This document shows positions 59,365-64,000 of a DNA stretch of 64,000 nt, one piece after another; positions within the stretch are counted from its first letter, which is position 1; each line of letters opens with the position of its first letter. The DNA is from SYIM01 sp041182885 (GTDB lineage Bacteria; Pseudomonadota; Gammaproteobacteria; Burkholderiales; Burkholderiaceae_E): the NCBI GenBank assembly GCA_049423065.1, contig JBMSQB010000010.1, forward strand, positions 5,730 to 69,729, read 5' to 3'. A program made the position numbers and the translations under genes. The notes beneath the pieces were generated by a model. That model was not told the DNA's origin, did no database searches, and worked only from the letters and a program-made list of their open reading frames with translations.

Positions 59365-60378
59365 ATGAAGCGCAGAACATTTGTCAATGCGGCCGGCGCG
59401 GCTGCTGTCATCGGGCCCGCCCTGCCTGCGCGGGCGCAAGCCGCCCGGGCCATTTGCTACAACTGCCCGCCCGAATGGGCAGACTGGGGCGGCATGCTCA
59501 AGCTGATCGGACAGTCGACCAGCATCGTCGTTCCACCCGACAACAAGAACTCGGGCCAGTCGCTGGCTGCTCTCATCGCCGAGCGTGCCAAGCCGGTGGC
59601 CGACGTGGTCTACCTGGGCGGACAGGTCGGGCCACAGGCCCGCGCCGCCGACGTGCTGGCACCGTACAAACCAGCGCGTTGGGATCAGATTCCAGCTGGA
59701 ATGAAGGACCCCGACGGCTACTGGTTCACGATCCACTCTGGAACGCTCGGTCTGTTCGTCAATCGTGCAGCGCTTCGCGGCAAGCCGGTTCCTGCGAGCT
59801 GGGCCGATCTTCTAAAACCCGACTACCGCGGTCTGGTTGGATACCTCAACCCCGCCAGCGCCGCGGTCGGGCAGGTTGGCGTGATCGCGGTAAACCTTGC
59901 GCTTGGCGGTGATTACGCGAACCTCGGACCCGGGATCGATTTCTTCCGGCGCCTGCAGGCCAACCAACCCGTTGTTCCGACCCAGACGTCCTATGCTCGT
60001 GTTCTGTCCGGCGAGATTCCCATTCTTCTCGACTACGACTTCAACGCCTATCGCGGCAAGTACGCAGACAAGGCGCCCGTAGAGTTTGTGATCCCCCGCG
60101 AGGGAACCCAGCAGCTCCCTTACGTAATGGGTCTTGTGGCGCGCGGCCCCAATCCGGACAATGCCCGAAGAGTGCTCGATTTCGTTCTGAGTGACCAGGG
60201 CCAGCGTCACTGGGCGGGCGCGTACCTGAGACCGGTCCTGTCATCGGCAATGAGCGATGAGGTGCGTTCACGGTTTCTCCCCGATGCGGACTACGCACGT
60301 GCCCGTCCGCTGGACGTGTTCCAGCTTGCCGCCGCCTCGCGCGCGATCGCGGATCGCTACCAGAAGGAAATCGGCTGA
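59365..60378 (+). CDS. Probable 2-aminoethylphosphonate ABC substrate-binding protein
   Basis: A 337-residue periplasmic binding protein of the Fe3+/AEP (bacterial SBP family 1-like) group. The signal peptide contains an Arg pair (MKRRTFVNAAGAAAVIGPAL) and ends near ARAQAA. Fold markers are PPEWADWGGMLKLI, VVYLGGQVGPQARAADVL, HSGTLGLFVNRAALRGKPVP, SWADLLKPDYRGLVGYLNPA and LDFVLSDQGQRHWAGAYLRP. Its place before two permeases, an ATPase and a phosphoesterase, next to phnY, supports aminoethylphosphonate (PhnS/AepX-like) rather than iron. Confidence 0.82.
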   Translation: MKRRTFVNAAGAAAVIGPALPARAQAARAICYNCPPEWADWGGMLKLIGQSTSIVVPPDNKNSGQSLAALIAERAKPVADVVYLGGQVGPQARAADVLAPYKPARWDQIPAGMKDPDGYWFTIHSGTLGLFVNRAALRGKPVPASWADLLKPDYRGLVGYLNPASAAVGQVGVIAVNLALGGDYANLGPGIDFFRRLQANQPVVPTQTSYARVLSGEIPILLDYDFNAYRGKYADKAPVEFVIPREGTQQLPYVMGLVARGPNPDNARRVLDFVLSDQGQRHWAGAYLRPVLSSAMSDEVRSRFLPDADYARARPLDVFQLAAASRAIADRYQKEIG

Positions 60379-60395
60379 GTCGCGAGAACAAGCGG

Positions 60396-61247
60396 ATGCG
60401 GGCGCGAGCAAACAGCATCCCTGCCCGTATTCCGCCCGGATGGGTTGAGTCACCGCTGCTGCTCCTGCCGGCAGCGGTGGTCTTTTGCGCGTTCTTCCTT
60501 TTTCCGATGGGTCGCTTGGCGCTGATCGGAGGTTCCGGCCCGCTAGGCTGGGGGGCTTATGGCGCCGCATTGAGTGACCCAAGGTACCTGGCGAGTCTTG
60601 CTTCGACGATCCTCCTTGCAGCCGCCACCACGCTGGTCACCTTGATCGTATCGACAGTCAGCGGCGTGTTTCTGACCCGTCACCGGTTTTCAGGGCGGAG
60701 CCTGGTTGTATCAATGCTGACCCTGCCCCTCGCCTTCCCCGGTGTGGTGATCGGCTTCATGGTGATCATGCTGGGCGGCAGGCAGGGGCTGATACCTTCG
60801 ATGACCGACGCCCTGTTTGGTGAGCGCTGGGTGTTCGCCTATTCCATGACGGGTCTTTTTATTGGCTACCTCTATTTTTCGATTCCCCGAACGATTCTCA
60901 CGATCATGGCAAGCGCCGAGAAGCTCGACCCGCGAATCGAAGAGGCCGCTCGTTCGCTGGGCGCCGGCCCGATGCGGGTCGCCCTCGATGTGATCGTCCC
61001 GGCGCTCAAGCCGGCGCTTGTTGCCGCGGGCGCTATCTGCTTTGCCACAGCGATGGGCGCATTCGGTACCGCCTTCACGCTCGCCACTCGAATCAACGTC
61101 CTCCCGATGGTGATCTACACCGAGTTCACCCTGCAGGCCAATATCGCAATGGCTGCGGCGCTGTCGTTCGTCCTTGGCGCGATCACGTGGGCCGCGCTTG
61201 CGCTGGCCCGAAGCGTATCGGGCACCAGCGTTGCCGCGGCGGGCTGA
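60396..61247 (+). CDS. ABC transporter permease (AEP-type, first)
   Basis: A 283-residue permease of the binding-protein-dependent (CysTW/PhnU-like) family with about six helices. The cytoplasmic EAA loop is EEAARSLGAGPMRVALDVIV, preceded by YSMTGLFIGYLYFSIPRTIL. The neighbouring second permease has a homologous loop, so both form a heterodimer. The gene starts 17 nt after the receptor gene. Confidence 0.88.
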   Translation: MRARANSIPARIPPGWVESPLLLLPAAVVFCAFFLFPMGRLALIGGSGPLGWGAYGAALSDPRYLASLASTILLAAATTLVTLIVSTVSGVFLTRHRFSGRSLVVSMLTLPLAFPGVVIGFMVIMLGGRQGLIPSMTDALFGERWVFAYSMTGLFIGYLYFSIPRTILTIMASAEKLDPRIEEAARSLGAGPMRVALDVIVPALKPALVAAGAICFATAMGAFGTAFTLATRINVLPMVIYTEFTLQANIAMAAALSFVLGAITWAALALARSVSGTSVAAAG

Positions 61248-61251
61248 GACC

Positions 61252-62070
61252 ATGACACAGGGACCGGCGGACCGGAGCATCCAGCGGGGGCCTGGACGTG
61301 GGATCACCTTTTGGCTGCAGCTCCTGATCACCGTGCTTCTGTGTGTCTTCCTGATTCTCCCGGTCATGATGTCGCTTCTTGCCGGATTCACCGCGAACTA
61401 TCTTGAGGGCTGGTCGAGCGGGCTCACGACAGCCTGGCTGATCAAGGTTCTTGCTGAGTACCATGCCTCCATCGCACTGTCGCTGCAGGTTGCCTTTGCC
61501 TGCCTCGCCTGCAATCTGCTGATCGGGGTACCAGCCGCCTACGCCCTGTTCCGAAGTCCATCGCGCGCGAGCCGCGTGATCGAGGAATTGCTGGTCATGC
61601 CAGTCGCAGTGCCAGGGCTCGCTACCGCGCTTGCGCTCATCGTGACATTCGGCGGCTTGGGCGAGTGGCGACAGAGCTGGCTCTTCATCTTGATCGGTCA
61701 TGTGCTGTTCACGCTGCCTTTCATGGTCCGGAGCGTGCTCGCCGTGATGAGTTCAATCGATCTGGCCGCGCTCGAGGAGGCCGCACGAAGCCTGGGCGCG
61801 AACTTCTGGCAGCGGATGGTTTATGTCGTGCTGCCCAACAGCGCAGGCGGCATCGTCGCTGGCTCGCTGATGGTGGTGACGCTATCGCTCGGCGAATTCA
61901 ATATGACTCTGCTTCTGCACACCCCGCTCACGAAGACGCTACCCGTCGGCCTCGCCGATGCCTATGCATCGCTGCGACTAGAGGTCGGCAGCGCTTACAC
62001 CGTGATTTTCTTCGTGCTGATCGTCCCGCTTCTGATCGCGCTTCAACGGGTCAATGGGAGATCCCGATGA
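61252..62070 (+). CDS. ABC transporter permease (AEP-type, second)
   Basis: A 272-residue permease (PhnV-like). The ATG at 61252 follows the previous stop by 4 nt. The EAA loop is LEEAARSLGANFWQRMVYVV, followed by LSLGEFNMTLLLHTPLTKTL, typical of this transporter class. About six hydrophobic segments are visible. It overlaps the ATPase gene by 4 nt (ATGA). Confidence 0.9.
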   Translation: MTQGPADRSIQRGPGRGITFWLQLLITVLLCVFLILPVMMSLLAGFTANYLEGWSSGLTTAWLIKVLAEYHASIALSLQVAFACLACNLLIGVPAAYALFRSPSRASRVIEELLVMPVAVPGLATALALIVTFGGLGEWRQSWLFILIGHVLFTLPFMVRSVLAVMSSIDLAALEEAARSLGANFWQRMVYVVLPNSAGGIVAGSLMVVTLSLGEFNMTLLLHTPLTKTLPVGLADAYASLRLEVGSAYTVIFFVLIVPLLIALQRVNGRSR

Positions 62071-63122
62071 CCTCTGATGGTGTCTCCGTTCGCCTCGCAA
62101 ACTGTGCCCGCACGTTTACCGACGGCACCCGGGCACTCAAGGGCTGCGATCTCGTCATTGAGTCAGGCGAGACGATCGTACTGCTGGGTCCCTCGGGCTG
62201 CGGCAAGACGACACTGCTCAGAATCATCGCTGGCCTGGATTTTCCAGATCCGGGCGGACACGTCTGCTTCGATGAACGCGACGTCACCGAACTCCCCGTC
62301 GAGAAGCGGGGCGTCGGAATGGTGTTCCAGAGCTACGCCCTGTTCCCGAACATGGATGTGGCACAGAACATTGCGTACGGACTCACGGTACGCCGAATCG
62401 CCGGCGCCGAGCGCGACCGCAGGGTGACCGAAATGCTCGCGATGATGCGGATCGAAGAGTTGCGACACCGGCGGATCGACCAGCTCTCCGGCGGGCAACG
62501 CCAGCGGGTGGCACTCGCGCGTGCAATCGCAGCCCGACCAAAGGTGTTGCTGCTCGATGAACCGCTCACTGCCCTCGATGCCAGGCTTCGTGATGAGCTT
62601 CGGCTCGAGATCGATCAGTTGCTTCGGACGCTCGGTATCACTGCAATATACGTCACGCACGATCAGACCGAGGCGATGGCACTTGCCGACCGGGTAGTGG
62701 TCATGAACCAGGGTCAAATCGAACAGACAGGTACGCCCAGACAGATCTACGAGACCCCAGCGACAGCCTTTGTGACCGCCTTCATTGGCACCATGAACCA
62801 GCTGTCAGGTAATGTGTCTGCCGGGTTTCTGACCGTCGGTTCAAGCCGTATTGCAGTCGATGCGCCGGATGGTCCGGCCGCCCTGCTCTTCAGACCGGAG
62901 GACCTTCGCCTGTCTGCCGAGGCGGATGCGCACTTCACCGCGACGGTCACAAGCTGCTTGTATTTTGGCGATCATCTTCGCCTGACTTTGAATGTCGGTT
63001 CGGAACAGTCGCTTATCGCCCGGCTTGCGCCGCGCGAGCAGATTGCCATCGGTCAGCGGGTTGGCTGCGTGATTACCTCCAGCCAGATCCAGACGGACAT
63101 CCGGCCCAGGTCGGGTGTCTAA
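62067..63122 (+). CDS. ABC transporter ATPase (AEP/PhnT-like)
   Basis: A 351-residue ATPase. Walker A is GPSGCGKTT (41-49), the Q-loop region GMVFQSYALFPNMDVAQNIA, signature LSGGQRQRVALARAI, Walker B VLLLDEPLTALD and switch His in YVTHDQTEAMALADR. The C-terminal ~110 residues form a TOBE-like domain (FRPEDLRLS), which places it in the spermidine/iron/PhnT class and not with PhnC. It energises the two permeases upstream. Confidence 0.92.
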   Translation: MTSDGVSVRLANCARTFTDGTRALKGCDLVIESGETIVLLGPSGCGKTTLLRIIAGLDFPDPGGHVCFDERDVTELPVEKRGVGMVFQSYALFPNMDVAQNIAYGLTVRRIAGAERDRRVTEMLAMMRIEELRHRRIDQLSGGQRQRVALARAIAARPKVLLLDEPLTALDARLRDELRLEIDQLLRTLGITAIYVTHDQTEAMALADRVVVMNQGQIEQTGTPRQIYETPATAFVTAFIGTMNQLSGNVSAGFLTVGSSRIAVDAPDGPAALLFRPEDLRLSAEADAHFTATVTSCLYFGDHLRLTLNVGSEQSLIARLAPREQIAIGQRVGCVITSSQIQTDIRPRSGV

Positions 63123-63137
63123 CTCCGGAGTTGCATC

Positions 63138-63956
63138 ATGCTCATCTGTCAGATCAGCGATCTACACATTCGACGCGAGGGCAGCCTCGCCTACGGCATC
63201 GTGGACACGTCGGCGATGCTCGAGCGCTGCGTGAGCCAGATCCTGGCGCTTGCGCAACGCCCGGTGGCCGTGATCGCGACTGGCGACCTCGTCGACTTTG
63301 GACGTCCCGAGGAGTATCGCCGGCTTCGCAACCTGCTCGAGCCACTCCCGATGCCGGTCTATCTTCTACCCGGAAACCATGACGACCGGCAGGAATTGCG
63401 ACGAGCCTTCCCGACACATCACTACCTGGGTCAGTCGACCGAACATATCCAGTTCGTCATCGAAACGCTTCCGGTACGAGTGATCGCGCTGGACACCGTT
63501 GTGCCCGGCGAGAGCGGCGGCTCACTCTGCGGCGACCGGCTCGCCTGGCTGGACCGTACCCTTTCCACAGCACCAAAGCGGCCCACCATCATTGCGATGC
63601 ATCACCCTCCGTTCCTGACCGGCATCGGTCACATGGATCGCATTGGCTTTTCCGACCGCGACGCGTTTGCCGGCGTCGTTGCGCGACACCCGCAGGTCGA
63701 GCGCATCATCTGCGGCCATTTGCATCGCTCGATCACAACCCGATTTGCTGGGACAGTCGCCAGCACCTGTCCCAGCCCCGCGCACCAGGTGGCGCTTGAT
63801 ATCGACAGCGAGGCCGCCGACTGCTTCGTGATGGAGCCGCCAGGCTTTCACCTCCACTGGTGGAGCGGCGGACGACTGGTCTCACATGTTGCAGTGATCG
63901 GCGACTACCCCGGCCCGTATCCCTTCCGGAAGAAGGGCGAGCTGATTGACGGTTGA
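63138..63956 (+). CDS. Metallophosphoesterase, CpdA/GpdQ-like phosphodiesterase
   Basis: A 272-residue calcineurin-like phosphodiesterase. All five metal-binding blocks are present: ISDLHI (D8, H10), TGDLVDFG, LPGNHDDRQELR, MHHPPFLTGIG and CGHLHR. Length and order match the class III cyclic nucleotide/glycerophosphodiesterase family. It lies 15 bp after the ATPase gene, so it probably hydrolyses phosphodiesters, such as phosphonate or glycerol esters, taken up by the upstream transporter. No signal peptide is visible. Confidence 0.9.
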   Translation: MLICQISDLHIRREGSLAYGIVDTSAMLERCVSQILALAQRPVAVIATGDLVDFGRPEEYRRLRNLLEPLPMPVYLLPGNHDDRQELRRAFPTHHYLGQSTEHIQFVIETLPVRVIALDTVVPGESGGSLCGDRLAWLDRTLSTAPKRPTIIAMHHPPFLTGIGHMDRIGFSDRDAFAGVVARHPQVERIICGHLHRSITTRFAGTVASTCPSPAHQVALDIDSEAADCFVMEPPGFHLHWWSGGRLVSHVAVIGDYPGPYPFRKKGELIDG

Positions 63957-63957
63957 C

Positions 63958-64000
63958 TCAGGCCGCGAGCGCCTCTGCGGCACCGGTCCGCGCGGCCGCC
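63958..64000 (-). CDS. Possible C-terminal end of a minus-strand gene
   Basis: A TGA on the minus strand (63958-63960) is preceded by 13 open codons, Ala-rich (AAARTGAAEALAA), up to the window edge. This could be the tail of a gene converging on the phosphodiesterase. Too short to identify. Confidence 0.3.
   Translation of the reverse strand, partial: AAARTGAAEALAA

Noticed and set aside
59365..63122. Iron(III) ABC transporter
   Set aside because: Receptor and ATPase are related to iron systems, but the link to phnY and a phosphodiesterase favours an aminoethylphosphonate-type importer.
1..64000. CRISPR arrays, tRNA/rRNA genes, insertion sequences, prophage or attachment sites
   Set aside because: No repeat-spacer pattern, tRNA cloverleaf, transposase or integrase was seen on reading both strands.

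Overview
The window is GC-rich, gene-dense bacterial chromosome. No gene-free stretch exceeds about 280 bp, and no rRNA, tRNA, CRISPR array, IS element or phage gene was seen. Four Bug/TctC-type extracytoplasmic receptors without TctAB partners, three TRAP transporters, a Rieske oxygenase and class III CoA-transferases suggest a betaproteobacterium of the order Burkholderiales. This assignment is inferred from gene content only. The window opens inside recD and ends just after a metallophosphoesterase.

Left part (1-24.6 kb), mostly organic-acid uptake and catabolism: the recD C-terminus; a minus-strand set of lipocalin-like protein, exported MBL-fold hydrolase, GlcG/HbpS-like protein and Bug receptor; a plus-strand run of glucarate dehydratase, HpcH/HpaI aldolase, Bug receptor and LivGFHM-type ABC transporter; a Bug receptor and a Rieske oxygenase on the minus strand; a PhnD-C-E-E transporter with a HAD phosphatase, followed by TRAP DctPQM; a tandem-fused CoA-transferase; and a further Bug receptor.

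Middle (24.6-32.8 kb): one minus-strand run of eight genes (TRAP dctP-Q-M, leuC-D-B paralogues, thiolase-like protein, DUF35 protein) that looks like uptake plus catabolism of a malate-like or branched acid rather than leucine biosynthesis. A small cytochrome c is divergent from it.

Right part (32.9-64 kb) is a phosphorus and phosphonate scavenging island. Minus-strand operon A carries tatT-tatP-tatQM (a TPR-associated TRAP system), phnD-E-C, a HAD phosphatase and then a 2,089-residue nucleotidase/phytase-like protein. Two tail-to-tail PhoD phosphatases follow. Minus-strand operon B reads phnC-D-E, phnA, an alcohol dehydrogenase, phnW, a PhnZ-like HD oxygenase and phoD2. Divergent plus-strand genes are phnY, a NUDIX gene, a 2-aminoethylphosphonate-type ABC transporter and a phosphodiesterase. 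PhnW, PhnY and PhnA together form the full route 2-aminoethylphosphonate > phosphonoacetaldehyde > phosphonoacetate > acetate + phosphate. The HD oxygenase and alcohol dehydrogenase suggest extra hydroxyphosphonate substrates. A three-unit Pho-box-like array precedes operon A. No transcription factor gene is recognisable in the window, so control by an unlinked PhoB is the simplest model.
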